Shown here: positions 27,004 to 36,524 of the stretch, piece after piece
Position numbering within the stretch: position 1 is the stretch's first letter
How the letters are laid out: each line of letters opens with the position of its first letter
DNA from: Acidobacteriota bacterium
Lineage (GTDB): Bacteria > Acidobacteriota > Thermoanaerobaculia > Multivoradales > J023
Direction: 5' to 3'
Assembly (NCBI GenBank): GCA_029263315.1
Contig: JAJCXR010000050.1
Location: 62,001-126,000 of the forward strand
DNA length: 64,000 nucleotides
Program-made: the position numbers and the translations under genes
The notes under the pieces: model-generated
What the model was told of the DNA's origin: nothing
Database searches by the model: none
Seen by the model: only the letters and a program-made list of their open reading frames with translations

Positions 27004-28146
27004 ATGGTCAAACCGATTGCTCCATCTACCCAGCACCCCGTCATGGTGGTGCTGGGGACCCGTCCAGAAGTCATCAAGCTGGTGCCGGTGATTCTCGCCT
27101 TGCGGCAGCAGGAAGTACCCACCTACGTGGTGAGCACCGGGCAGCACCGCGAGATGTTGGAGCAGATGCTGCAAGTCTTCGCCCTGACTCCGGATCAAGA
27201 CTTGCAGCTGATGAAGGCCGATCAGAGCCTGGCGGAGCTCTCGGCCAACCTGCTGGCGGCCATGGACCGTCTATTGCTCGACATCGAGCCCTGCTGCGTG
27301 GTCGTGCAAGGCGACACCACCACCGTCGCCATGGTGGCCCTAGCCGCCTTCTATCGCAAGATCACCGTCGCCCATGTGGAAGCGGGGCTGCGCACTCATC
27401 AGAAGTACGATCCGTTTCCCGAAGAGATCAACCGCACGTTGCTCGGGCGCCTGGCGGACCTGCACTTCGCACCCACCGAGGTGGCACGGCAGCATTTGCT
27501 GGCCGAAGGTGTCGCCCCCGACAGCGTCTGGCAAGTCGGCAACACGGTGATCGACGCCCTGCTGCTCATGCGGCGGCGGGTGGAGAGCCTGTCGGCGGCC
27601 CAAGTGGGTCTCGACCTCGACCCGTCGCGGCGGCTGCTATTGGTCACCGGACATCGACGCGAGAATTTCGGCCAAGGCTTACACCATACTCTGCTCGGCC
27701 TGAGACGGGTGGCGGAAGCCCATGTCGAATCCTTGCAAGTGCTCTATCCCGTGCATCTCAATCCCAACGTGCGCCGCGCCGTCGATGAGGTGTTGGCTGG
27801 CATCGACAACGTCCACCTGACACCTCCCCTCGACTATGCCGCCTTCGTCAAGGCGATGAGCCTGGCTACGTTGATCGTCACCGATTCAGGCGGCGTCCAG
27901 GAAGAAGCGGCGGCCCTGGGTATCCCCGTCCTCGTCACCCGCTGGACCAGCGAGCGCCAGGAGGCGATCAGCGCCGGGGTCGCCCAACTGGTGGGCACCG
28001 ATAGCGACGCCATCTTCGAGGCGGCGCATCGACTGTTGACCGACGAGGCGGTGAGGAGCCGTCGGGCGGTTGCCAGCCAGGTCTTCGGTGATGGTTGTTC
28101 CGGCGAGAGAATCGCTGCTATCCTCGCCCAGCGCTTGCGACCTTGA
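27004..28146 (+). CDS. wecB: UDP-N-acetylglucosamine 2-epimerase
   Basis: 380 residues. Makes UDP-ManNAc from UDP-GlcNAc for surface polysaccharides. Family motifs: VVLGTRPEVIKLVPV at the N terminus, VQGDTTT, HVEAGLRT, TGHRRENFG and TDSGGVQEEAAALG; the residues needed for non-hydrolysing bacterial epimerases appear present. It starts the run of glycosylation genes that continues with the two transferases just downstream. Confidence 0.95.
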   Translation: MVKPIAPSTQHPVMVVLGTRPEVIKLVPVILALRQQEVPTYVVSTGQHREMLEQMLQVFALTPDQDLQLMKADQSLAELSANLLAAMDRLLLDIEPCCVVVQGDTTTVAMVALAAFYRKITVAHVEAGLRTHQKYDPFPEEINRTLLGRLADLHFAPTEVARQHLLAEGVAPDSVWQVGNTVIDALLLMRRRVESLSAAQVGLDLDPSRRLLLVTGHRRENFGQGLHHTLLGLRRVAEAHVESLQVLYPVHLNPNVRRAVDEVLAGIDNVHLTPPLDYAAFVKAMSLATLIVTDSGGVQEEAAALGIPVLVTRWTSERQEAISAGVAQLVGTDSDAIFEAAHRLLTDEAVRSRRAVASQVFGDGCSGERIAAILAQRLRP

Positions 28147-28198
28147 TCGGAAGGCGAAACCCACCTCGACCCCTGAAACGACTTTTCCCAAAGCATCC

Positions 28199-28978
28199 AT
28201 GGTGACCGTTGTGTCTGATGTAAACCAAGAGCGGCGACGTCAGCATCTCTGGATCGTCCTGCCGGCCTACAACGAAGAAGCGTCCTTACCTCCCCTGCTG
28301 GAACGGATCGCAGCCGCCATGCTGGAGGCTGGCCTGTCCTACCATGTGGTCATCGTCGACGACGGCAGCAAGGACAGCACCTGGCAAATCGTTCAGCAGG
28401 CCTCCCGGCAAATGCCCATTGTGCCCTTGCAGCACGCCGTCAACCAGGGCTTGGGGGCCACCATCCGCGACGGTCTGACCCACGCCGCCGAGGTGGCCGA
28501 GGCCGACGACATCATCATCAGTCTCGACGCCGACAACTCCCATCCTCCGGAGCTCATCCCCCGCATGGTGGCGCGGGTACGGGAAGGCAATGATGTGGTG
28601 ATCGCCTCGCGCTATCGCCCCGGCAGCGCCATTCGCGGCGTCTCCCTGTTTCGCCGCGCCTTGAGCTTTTGGGGCGGTTGGCTCTTTCGTATCGTCTTTC
28701 CCATCGCCGGGGTGCGGGACTACACATGCGGTTTCCGTGCCTATCGCGGCGAGGTCTTACAGCGGGCTTTGGCTGAGCACGGCGACACCTTCTTCGATCA
28801 GGAAGGTTTCCAATGCATGGTCGATATCCTGCTCAAGCTCAGCCGCTCCCCCTGGGTGTTCTGGGAGGTCCCTTTGGTGCTGCGCTATGACCTCAAAGGC
28901 GGCGTCAGCAAGATGCGGGTCGGAAGCACCATGACCAACACGCTGGCATTGCTGTTTCGCCGCCGCCTCGGCCTGTGA
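28199..28978 (+). CDS. family 2 glycosyltransferase, polyprenyl-phosphate sugar transferase type
   Basis: 259 residues from ATG 28199 (GTG 28211 also possible). A GT2 fold with VLPAYNEEASLP, DDGSKDST and the metal-binding LDADNSHPPEL, close to dolichyl-phosphate mannose synthase-like enzymes. It lacks the C-terminal membrane domain of DPMS fusions. Together with the GT39-like protein whose start overlaps its stop, it could make a lipid-linked sugar donor that the next enzyme uses. Confidence 0.92.
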   Translation: MVTVVSDVNQERRRQHLWIVLPAYNEEASLPPLLERIAAAMLEAGLSYHVVIVDDGSKDSTWQIVQQASRQMPIVPLQHAVNQGLGATIRDGLTHAAEVAEADDIIISLDADNSHPPELIPRMVARVREGNDVVIASRYRPGSAIRGVSLFRRALSFWGGWLFRIVFPIAGVRDYTCGFRAYRGEVLQRALAEHGDTFFDQEGFQCMVDILLKLSRSPWVFWEVPLVLRYDLKGGVSKMRVGSTMTNTLALLFRRRLGL

Positions 28979-30975
28979 TGCGCCGGGAGGATCTTGCCGT
29001 GTCATCGTCAGACGCCATGCCGGAATCACCTGCCGATCAGGCAACCCAGCCCACGTGGATTCCATGGTTGCTCGTCCTGCTGCTCGCCGTCACCTTCGCC
29101 ATGCGGGTATGGAACGGCAGCGCCGGGCTCGACGCCGGCCGTTTCTTCGATGAGCGCTTCAGCCTACGCAATGTCGAGATGATCCTGGTGGAAGGGTCGA
29201 CGCGTCCCGCCAACGCCTTCTACGGCAGCTTGTCCTATTTGCCGCAGACCGCGGCCCTGTGGACCAGTCAATGGTTGCACCAGCTCACCGGCATGGAGAT
29301 TTTTGCCATCTTCAACGAGCGGGCCGGCGACGGTTGGTCACGCACCGCCTACTTCATCGTTCGGTGGGTCTGCGCCATCTTTGGCACGCTCAGCGTCTGG
29401 CTGACATTTCTTCTCGGCCGCCGCCTCTTCGATGCCCGTGTCGGGTTGCTAGGAGCGGCTTTGCTAGCGGCGTTTCCTAGACACGTCCTGGCCTCGACGG
29501 AATTCAAGCCCGACATCCTGGTGGTCTTGCTGGTCGCCTTGACCTTTCTATGGAGCCTCGATGTCGTCCGCAAACCCAGCCTGCGGGCTTTCCTGTGGGC
29601 CGGCGCCGGGGTCGGCATGGCGGTGGCCGCCAAATACACCGGTGTCGGCGTCGCCATTCCGCTGACCGTCGGGGTCCTCTACGGAGGCTGGCGCGAGCGT
29701 CGCACATGGGGTTGGTTGATCGGAGCCGGTGCAGCCTCGGTGGTCACCTTCGCGCTGCTCAATATTCACTTGGCGGTGATCATCGAGTATCTACCGCGCA
29801 TCTGGCGCATCATGGAAACCAAAGGCGATGCCACGGGGGGCAGCCGTTGGGATGTGCTGGTCATCGAGGCAGAGTTCCTGGTGCGCCACCATCGCTGGCC
29901 GGTGATGCTCTTTGTCATCGCCGGCTGTATCGGCATGGTGCGGCGAGCCTGGGACCGCAGCACCGACTACCTGCCCAGGGTGTCGGCCCTCATGGTGCTG
30001 AGCTACATCTTCGGTTATTCCCTGCTCTACGCCGCCGCCACCAAGCTGTTTAAGGGTCAAAACTACCTGCCGGTGGCGGTCTTCACCTCGCTGCTCGCCG
30101 CCTGGGCCATGCTCGGGGCCTGGGATCGCCTGGCAGCACGCTGGGGTGGATTGCGCGCCTGGCCCCTGTCGATCCTGCTGTGGGGGGGTTTCCTGGTCTA
30201 CGCCTTCGCCTATCCCTACGACATCATCTACAACGACGTCATACCGTCGACCCAACGCCGGGCAGAGAAGCTCATCAGCCAGAATCTGCGTCCCTTGGAG
30301 CTGCGCCACGTCTTCTACGAGACCTTGGAGCGTCCCTTGGTGGCATCGACCCCGAACGGTCATTGGCTGCCCACCATTCCGCGGGAGGAGCTGTTCGAAA
30401 TCGACACCCGACGGCTCGACGGCAGCGACGCCGAGCTGTTCCTCGCCGAACGCCTGGGAGGAGACTCGGCGGCCAGCTACCTCGAGCGAGCGACCCGTGA
30501 AGGGGTGCGCAGCGTCCGTCTCGACCCCTCCTGGTTCAAAGCCCACGGCCCGTCCCTAGTGCTGCTGCTCCACCCGTGGAAGCTGGACGGCGAGCCGAAG
30601 GCCATCGAGCTGGTCCTGGAATCCGACGGCGACAATACCTACCGCGCCCTCGGCGAGCGACCCGACGACTGGCAAGCGACCTCCCTGTCGATCTGGATGC
30701 CCTTGCGCACCGGCCCCGCCAAGCCTCGCCAAGTCACCGTCGAAGGGCAAGAGATTCCCCTCTTCCGCACCCGTCGAGGCGGCCGCCGGGCCCACTACAC
30801 CACCCCCCGCTTCATCCTCGGTCGGTCGACGGCCAGCCCGGGGACGGACACACTCGATGTCGAGACCGCTGAGGAGGCTGATTCCACCGAGCCCGGCGAC
30901 CTCGTCCTCGACTTCGACAGCGACCTGCAGCTGGAATGGGCGCCGGAGGTGCGCCTGGTGCGGTGGAATCCCTAG
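28978..30975 (+). CDS. GT39-like (ArnT/PMT-type) membrane glycosyltransferase
   Basis: 665 residues from ATG 28978 in a TGATG overlap with the upstream gene (GTG 28975 also possible). About ten membrane segments follow an N-terminal periplasmic loop with the acidic DAGRFFDERFSLRN motif, the position of the catalytic acidic residue in PMT/ArnT enzymes. The last ~250 residues are soluble, beta-rich and probably periplasmic. It would transfer a sugar from a polyprenyl phosphate donor to a protein, lipid or glycan acceptor; the upstream GT2 is a natural donor-maker. Confidence 0.88.
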   Translation: MRREDLAVSSSDAMPESPADQATQPTWIPWLLVLLLAVTFAMRVWNGSAGLDAGRFFDERFSLRNVEMILVEGSTRPANAFYGSLSYLPQTAALWTSQWLHQLTGMEIFAIFNERAGDGWSRTAYFIVRWVCAIFGTLSVWLTFLLGRRLFDARVGLLGAALLAAFPRHVLASTEFKPDILVVLLVALTFLWSLDVVRKPSLRAFLWAGAGVGMAVAAKYTGVGVAIPLTVGVLYGGWRERRTWGWLIGAGAASVVTFALLNIHLAVIIEYLPRIWRIMETKGDATGGSRWDVLVIEAEFLVRHHRWPVMLFVIAGCIGMVRRAWDRSTDYLPRVSALMVLSYIFGYSLLYAAATKLFKGQNYLPVAVFTSLLAAWAMLGAWDRLAARWGGLRAWPLSILLWGGFLVYAFAYPYDIIYNDVIPSTQRRAEKLISQNLRPLELRHVFYETLERPLVASTPNGHWLPTIPREELFEIDTRRLDGSDAELFLAERLGGDSAASYLERATREGVRSVRLDPSWFKAHGPSLVLLLHPWKLDGEPKAIELVLESDGDNTYRALGERPDDWQATSLSIWMPLRTGPAKPRQVTVEGQEIPLFRTRRGGRRAHYTTPRFILGRSTASPGTDTLDVETAEEADSTEPGDLVLDFDSDLQLEWAPEVRLVRWNP

Positions 30976-31010
30976 CCAGGCGCCGATGGTTCTTCATGCC
31001 TTGGCCGCCC

Positions 31011-33467
31011 CTACTGCACATATCCCAAGCTACGTAGCCTCTCCATCTCCTCCGCGCTCAGCCCTTCCGCCAAACCATCGTCGCTCAAGCGCTGCGCCAG
31101 CGCCTCCTGCCGCCAGCCTGCCAATTGGGCCGCCAAGCGGGACACCACGTCGGGATGTTGAGAGGCCAAGTCCTCCGTATCGAGGGGGTCCTGGGACGGT
31201 TTGAAGAGCTGATACTCAGGACGATCAGCCGGTCGTTCGAGGTGATGCACCAGCTTCCAGTCGCCCACCAGGATGGCCTGGGACATGGAAGCGGCCTCTT
31301 GGGGGGAGGCGCCGCCCAGATGCTGCGGCTTCTCGGTGAAGGCCGGGCGCGACCGGAAGCCTTCGGGGACCTCGCCCGCGGGAACTTCACCCTCGGCGAC
31401 CTCCATCCATGGCACCAGACTCTGGCCTTGGACCGCCGCCGGGACCTCGAGCCCCGCCAGCTCGAGCACCGTCGGCATCAGATCCAAGGTCTGGACGCGG
31501 GCCGGAATGCGCCTGCCTTGGGGCACATGGCCAGGGCCCCAGAAGAACATCGGTACCCGGTTGAGCTCACCGAAGACACTGTGTCCGTGAAAGTGGTAGC
31601 CATGGTCGAGGAACTCGGTGCCATGGTCACTGACCAAGGCGAGCACGATATCGTCCTCCAAACCCAAGCTGCGCAAATGCTCCAGCAGCCGTCCGATCTC
31701 AGTGTCCATGCCACGAATCGAGCCATCATAGGCGTCGTGCTCGTAAGCGACGTAGGTTTCGGGGTCGATGGCCGCTTTTTCGAGCTCTTGGCGGGTCGGC
31801 ATGCCGAAGGCCCGCATCAGAGGGTTGGCGATGTGTTCCCGGCTGGCATTCTGTTGTGCCAGGTAGGTCTCGCGGTCCTCCGGCTCACCCCACAGGGCAT
31901 CGTAGGGCGCATAGGGCTCATAGGGGCTGTGGGGATCGGCGACATGTAGGAAGACAAAAAACGGCACGTCCCGATGCCGCTCCAACCAAGGCAAGAGGCG
32001 ATCGACATAGTAGCGAGCTCCCTTGCTCTTGATGCCCTCGGGCAACGAGCTCGACTCGTGAAACTCCTCGTACCCTTGATGCAGGTTGGTGAACTTGCCG
32101 GTGAAAGTGATCGAGGATAGGCCGAGGGTGGAATAACCCGCCTGGCGAAATTGCTCGGCCAAGGTCTCGGCGGAGGCGGGCAAACGATCGGTGAAATGCT
32201 CGACACCGTGGGTGCTGGGGTAGAGGGAGGTGAAGATCGACGGCACCGAAGCCTTCGTCCAGGTGGCCTGGGCAATGGCATCCTCCACCAAGGTGCCCGA
32301 GGCCGCCAACGAAGCCAGCACGGGCGCCGTTTCCCGCTCGTAGCCATAGAAACCCAAGTGATCGCGACGCAGGGTATCGGCTAGCAGGACGATGACGCCA
32401 CGGGGTGGCGCCGCGCCCGTCACTTGGTTCGCCGTCGCGCCGGCCTCATCGTCCAAGCGCAGGCTGCGCACCACCGGCGTTCCCCAAAAACCGAGCCTTG
32501 GCCGATCGCCGTCGACCGCCCCGTCACCGAGCTCGAGCATCAGATCCACCGAACGCCCCGCAAACTCGGTCAGGTCCACCGTCATCGGTTGCCAGCGGTG
32601 GGATGTCGACGGCCGCTCCACCAACAGGTCCCGGACTCCGTCGCCGAGATCGATGGCGATGCGGAACGGTGGTGGGTCTTCGTCCATCGACGCCAGGGCG
32701 ACATCCAAGCGTGGGTTAGCGGGCAGGCGTACCGAAAAGCGTAGGCTTTCCCCCTCCCGACTGACCAGTGACTCACGATAAATGCTCTCCATGCCATGCC
32801 AACCGACCCCCGAGGCGATGCCTGCCAAATGCTCTTGACGCAGGATGACGCGCATCGACTCGACGGTGAAATCAGCCCCCACCACGTTGCTAGGGCGCAG
32901 CAGCAGATGCTTCACCTGAGATGCCTGGACAGCTCCCATGCCCTGGGGAGAAAGGGTGTAGAGATGAGTCTCGCCATCGGCGATCAACGGCACCTCGAAG
33001 GGCCAGGGGAAGAGTTGGCCGGTGATCCGCTGCCAACTCTCCGGCGCCTCCTGCAAGAACTGCAAGGCCATGCGTGTCCCGGCTGAAACCCTCATCCTGA
33101 TTTCCACCGAATGCACTAGATCTTTGGGGTCCAGCGGCCCGTCATAGATACCGTGGAGGAGAGGGAAGTCCGTCGTCGTGCGACCGCTCAACCCGGATTC
33201 CGTAGAGAGCCCTTCGATGCCGACCGCCGCCTGCCACGGCTCAGCCTGGCCGACGCTGCCCTCCATCCCTTCGTGCCATCGCCATTCGATGCCCTCGACC
33301 GCCGCAGCGCCAGGCAACGGTCCCCGGGTTTGCAACTGCCCGCCGTCGAAGAGGTCCACCAAACGCAGGGGCTGTGTCGACATGGGTTCGGGCCCCTGGC
33401 AGGCCCCCAGGATTAGCGCTGCCAGCAGGGCTGTACCGTGCAAGGCAGGCATGGTTCGCCACTTCAT
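31011..33467 (-). CDS. sulfatase-fold lipoprotein with large N-terminal beta domain, no formylglycine motif
   Basis: 818 residues from ATG 33467 (CGGAGA upstream); ATG 33482 is an alternative. Lipobox LILGACQGP. Residues ~30-340 are beta-rich and of unknown type. The alkaline-phosphatase/sulfatase domain starts at VIVLLADTLRRDHLGFYGY (~355) with ADPHSPY and SDHGTEFLDHG metal ligands. At the nucleophile position, canonical CxPxR reads SVPSI, so serine replaces cysteine and the arginine is missing; activity may be that of a phosphoester transferase or hydrolase rather than a sulfatase. It ends LRSLGYVQ. Convergent with the GT39-like gene. Confidence 0.88.
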   Translation of the reverse strand: MKWRTMPALHGTALLAALILGACQGPEPMSTQPLRLVDLFDGGQLQTRGPLPGAAAVEGIEWRWHEGMEGSVGQAEPWQAAVGIEGLSTESGLSGRTTTDFPLLHGIYDGPLDPKDLVHSVEIRMRVSAGTRMALQFLQEAPESWQRITGQLFPWPFEVPLIADGETHLYTLSPQGMGAVQASQVKHLLLRPSNVVGADFTVESMRVILRQEHLAGIASGVGWHGMESIYRESLVSREGESLRFSVRLPANPRLDVALASMDEDPPPFRIAIDLGDGVRDLLVERPSTSHRWQPMTVDLTEFAGRSVDLMLELGDGAVDGDRPRLGFWGTPVVRSLRLDDEAGATANQVTGAAPPRGVIVLLADTLRRDHLGFYGYERETAPVLASLAASGTLVEDAIAQATWTKASVPSIFTSLYPSTHGVEHFTDRLPASAETLAEQFRQAGYSTLGLSSITFTGKFTNLHQGYEEFHESSSLPEGIKSKGARYYVDRLLPWLERHRDVPFFVFLHVADPHSPYEPYAPYDALWGEPEDRETYLAQQNASREHIANPLMRAFGMPTRQELEKAAIDPETYVAYEHDAYDGSIRGMDTEIGRLLEHLRSLGLEDDIVLALVSDHGTEFLDHGYHFHGHSVFGELNRVPMFFWGPGHVPQGRRIPARVQTLDLMPTVLELAGLEVPAAVQGQSLVPWMEVAEGEVPAGEVPEGFRSRPAFTEKPQHLGGASPQEAASMSQAILVGDWKLVHHLERPADRPEYQLFKPSQDPLDTEDLASQHPDVVSRLAAQLAGWRQEALAQRLSDDGLAEGLSAEEMERLRSLGYVQ

Positions 33468-33720
33468 GGTCGTTCTCCGCATAGGTCTCTCCACAGGGTC
33501 TCTCAACAGGGTCTCTCCATTCCTAGAATCCGGCTTCACTGCAGGAAAAGTGTTGGGGGATACGCAGAATCATAACACCGCCCTCCGCCGAAGGCCCCCC
33601 GTGCAGCCCATGCCATGGGGCTGAGAGCAGCGGATACCAGCACCCGAGGACAGCAGCCAAGGTCTTGCAAATCAATACCTTTCCTCCACTGTCGGGGGAT
33701 GTGCAGCGGTCGCGGCACCG

Positions 33721-33750
33721 TCGACAGGGGCAGGCCATTGTGGTTAAAAT
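33721..33750 (+). promoter_or_regulatory. candidate promoter for the carbamoyltransferase operon
   Basis: TCGACA (33721-33726), 18 bases, TAAAAT (33745-33750): five of six matches at each box. It lies 245 bases before the carbamoyltransferase start, leaving a long leader. Confidence 0.4.
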
Positions 33751-33931
33751 GGCTCTTCTTGCTGAACGACCATCGCAACGCCAGCTAGCAAGCGAGCGTC
33801 CACCGCCGCCGGCATGCGAGGCCAGCCGCCACTGGCAGAGAATCAGTCCACAGCTCGTTCGACGCCACGGCGCTCCCCCTGGACACGGGGGCTCCACGGC
33901 AAACAGGAAACATTCCTCGGCAGGTAGCCGT

Positions 33932-33946
33932 GGGCAAATATTGCCC
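33932..33946. promoter_or_regulatory. operator-like palindrome GGGCAAATATTGCCC
   Basis: Six-base arms GGGCAA and TTGCCC around ATA, centred 56 bases before the carbamoyltransferase start and just before a TTGACA (33949-33954) that has no matching -10. Could be a repressor site or a short RNA hairpin. Confidence 0.3.
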
Positions 33947-33994
33947 GCTTGACAGACCCTCCCTCCGAGAGCGGAAGGACGACAAGGACCCACG

Positions 33995-35812
33995 ATGAAG
34001 ATCCTCGGAATCTCGTGCTATTACCACGACGCTGCGGCTTGCCTGATGATCGATGGCAGAGTCGTCGCAGCGGCTTCGGAAGAGCGCTTTACCCGCATCA
34101 AGCAAGACTCTGAGTTCCCCCGCCGCGCCATCGACTATTGTTTGATGGAAGGCCGGCTGCGCCCAGCGGATCTCGACTTCGTCGCCTTCTACGACAAGCC
34201 TTACCTCAAGTTCGAGCGCATCCTGGAGACTTACATCGCCACCGCTCCTAGCGGCCTGGGCTCCTATCTGCAAGCGCTCCCCCTGTGGCTCAAGAAGAAG
34301 CTTTTCATCCCTGACCTGATCGCCAAGCAGCTGACCGGCTTCGAAGGCAAGATGCTGTTCCCGGAGCACCATGAGTCCCATGCCGCATCCGCCTTTTATC
34401 CCTCACCCTACGATGAGGCTGCGTTCCTGACCATCGACGGTGTCGGCGAGTGGGCCACCACCAGCTATGGTGTCGGCAAGGGTAAAGATCTGAAGATCCA
34501 CAAGGAAATCCACTTTCCCCACTCCATCGGGCTGCTCTACTCGGCGTTCACGTATTACACCGGCTTCAAGGTGAATTCCGGCGAATACAAGGTGATGGGC
34601 TTGGCCCCCTACGGCGAGCCCAAATACGTGCAGACCATCCTCGACAACATCATCGACCTGAAAGAGGACGGCTCCTTCCGCCTCGACATGCAGTACTTCG
34701 ACTACTGCTCCGGTCTGCGCATGACCAACGACAAGTTCCACAATCTCTTCGGCGGACCGCCGCGGGAGCCGGAATCACAGCTACGGCAGCGGGAAATGGA
34801 CTTGGCCAGGTCGGTGCAGGTGGTTTGCGAAGAGGCCATGCTGCGCATGGCTGAGCACGTGCGCCAGGAGACCGGTCAGAAGTACCTATGCCTGGCCGGC
34901 GGCGTGGCCCTCAACTGCGTCGGCAACGGGCGCATCCTGCGCCAGAGCAAGTATGAGGATATTTGGATTCAGCCCGCTGCCGGCGACGCCGGCGGTGCCC
35001 TCGGCGCGGCGCTGATGGTCTGGCACCAATACCTGGGCAAGGGACGCCAGACGAAACCTCGGGGCACGGCGCAGGGGTCCTACTTCGGTCCCGAGTTCAG
35101 TCCCGACCAGACCCGCGCCATCCTCGATCGATTCGGCGCCAAGTACCGACGGCTGACCGAAGATGAGATCCCCAAAACGGTAGCCAAGCTCATCGCCGAG
35201 CAAAATGTCATCGGTTGGTTCCAGGGCCGTATGGAATTTGGTCCCCGGGCCTTGGGGTCGCGTAGCATCATCGGTGACGCCCGCTCGGAGAAGATGCAGT
35301 CGATCATGAACTTGAAAATCAAGTTCCGGGAATCCTTCCGCCCCTTTGCGCCATCGGTCGCCTATGACCGGGTCTCGGATTTCTTCGAAATCGATCGCGA
35401 GAGCCCCTATATGCTGTTGGTGGCACCGGTCAAAGAGGAATTGCGCACCTTGATGAGCGACGAAGAGGACAATCTCTTCGGCATCGACAAGCTGAACGTT
35501 CCCCGCTCGACGATTCCGGCCATCACCCATGTCGATTACTCGGCCCGCGTGCAAACGGTGCACCCCGACGACAACCCGACGTACTACGCCATGATCAAGG
35601 AATTTGACGCCTTGACCGATTGTGCGGTGATCATCAACACGTCATTCAACGTCCGAGGCGAGCCCATCGTCTGTGATCCGGAGCACGCCTACACCTGCTT
35701 CATGCGCACCGATATGGACTACTTGATGATAGGACCATATCTCTGTGCCAAGACGGAGCAGCCGGAGTGGCAAGAGGAAGGCAACTGGCGCGACGAATTC
35801 CAACTGGACTGA
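33995..35812 (+). CDS. carbamoyltransferase, NodU/CmcH family
   Basis: 605 residues. Transfers a carbamoyl group from carbamoyl phosphate, via carbamoyl-adenylate, to a hydroxyl of a sugar or natural product. The Kae1-like N-terminal domain begins MKILGISCYYHDAAACL with EERFTRIK and the metal-site region PEHHESHAASAFYPS; the C-terminal domain carries FGPRALGSRSI and FRPFAPSV. AAGGA precedes the ATG. SxtJ-like and DUF5989-like genes follow, an arrangement I know from other carbamoyltransferase loci, here within glycan genes, so the acceptor is likely a surface sugar (inference). Confidence 0.95.
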   Translation: MKILGISCYYHDAAACLMIDGRVVAAASEERFTRIKQDSEFPRRAIDYCLMEGRLRPADLDFVAFYDKPYLKFERILETYIATAPSGLGSYLQALPLWLKKKLFIPDLIAKQLTGFEGKMLFPEHHESHAASAFYPSPYDEAAFLTIDGVGEWATTSYGVGKGKDLKIHKEIHFPHSIGLLYSAFTYYTGFKVNSGEYKVMGLAPYGEPKYVQTILDNIIDLKEDGSFRLDMQYFDYCSGLRMTNDKFHNLFGGPPREPESQLRQREMDLARSVQVVCEEAMLRMAEHVRQETGQKYLCLAGGVALNCVGNGRILRQSKYEDIWIQPAAGDAGGALGAALMVWHQYLGKGRQTKPRGTAQGSYFGPEFSPDQTRAILDRFGAKYRRLTEDEIPKTVAKLIAEQNVIGWFQGRMEFGPRALGSRSIIGDARSEKMQSIMNLKIKFRESFRPFAPSVAYDRVSDFFEIDRESPYMLLVAPVKEELRTLMSDEEDNLFGIDKLNVPRSTIPAITHVDYSARVQTVHPDDNPTYYAMIKEFDALTDCAVIINTSFNVRGEPIVCDPEHAYTCFMRTDMDYLMIGPYLCAKTEQPEWQEEGNWRDEFQLD

Positions 35813-35869
35813 TTTGTAGGCCCGGGAACGACGGCCCCATGCCGTCACCGGGACGAGGGAAATACAAGC

Positions 35870-36313
35870 ATGTCGATTCGACAAGAGCTGCAAGAGCTAT
35901 CGAAGAGCAACGAAGCGGTCCGCAAATTCGGCTGGAGCGTCGGGGGCGCCTTCCTGCTACTGTGGCTGGTCTTCATCGGTCCTATCCATTTCTTCAACGA
36001 ATACGCCAAGGGCGGCCACTACCCGGCCTTGATGTGGATCGGTATCGCCTTGATCGTCCTGGGGACGATCGTGCCCGCCCTGCTGCGGCCGGTCTACATT
36101 CTGTGGATGGCCTTCGCCTTCACCATGGGCTTTTTCATGACCCGGGTGATCCTGACGATCTTCTACTTCGTCGTCTTGACACCGGTGGGTCTGTTCTTTC
36201 GCCTCATCGGCCGTGATGTGCTGGAACGCAAGCCGGACCGCCAAGCCACCACCTACTGGATCGACAAGGAATACCCCATTGCCGACCGATCCCGTTATGA
36301 GAACTTCTTCTGA
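35870..36313 (+). CDS. SxtJ-like membrane protein
   Basis: 147 residues with four hydrophobic segments (~25-43, 52-72, 78-95, 98-118) and a polar C terminus that includes YWIDKEYP. It resembles SxtJ-family proteins, small membrane proteins of unknown role repeatedly found just after carbamoyltransferases (first named from the saxitoxin cluster). It begins 57 bases after the carbamoyltransferase stop. Confidence 0.85.
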   Translation: MSIRQELQELSKSNEAVRKFGWSVGGAFLLLWLVFIGPIHFFNEYAKGGHYPALMWIGIALIVLGTIVPALLRPVYILWMAFAFTMGFFMTRVILTIFYFVVLTPVGLFFRLIGRDVLERKPDRQATTYWIDKEYPIADRSRYENFF

Positions 36314-36358
36314 CCCGCGGCTTCGCGGTCTGACATACCTCTGCATGGAGATTCGAGT

Positions 36359-36511
36359 ATGAGCGTCTTTTTGCGACAGTTTTGGTCCTTTCTCAAGGTC
36401 CGTAAGAAATGGTGGCTCGGACCGATCATCATCCTCCTGCTGCTGCTGGGGCTGCTGTTGATCACCACCTCGAGCTCACCGCTGGCGCCGTTCATCTATA
36501 CCCTCTTTTGA
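36359..36511 (+). CDS. 50-residue single-span membrane protein, DUF5989-like
   Basis: ATG 36359 after ATGGAGATTCGAGT (GGAG Shine-Dalgarno). The product starts MSVFLRQFWSFLKVRKKWW and continues with one leucine-rich membrane segment (~21-36) and a short tail ending FIYTLF. This is the pattern of the DUF5989 family, which travels with carbamoyltransferase and SxtJ genes. It sits 45 bases after the SxtJ-like gene and 13 bases before the next. A small subunit or anchor of the carbamoylation machinery is the simplest reading (inference). Confidence 0.8.
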   Translation: MSVFLRQFWSFLKVRKKWWLGPIIILLLLLGLLLITTSSSPLAPFIYTLF

Positions 36512-36524
36512 GGACGATGGCGGC

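Larger units (their letters stand above)
33468..33994. other. intergenic region between divergent sulfatase-fold and carbamoyltransferase genes
   Basis: 527 bases without a supported gene. It contains a promoter-like pair at 33721-33750 and a short palindrome at 33932-33946, both listed separately. The run just after the sulfatase-fold start has three near-repeats of AGGGTCTCTC at 33493-33516. Confidence 0.55.
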
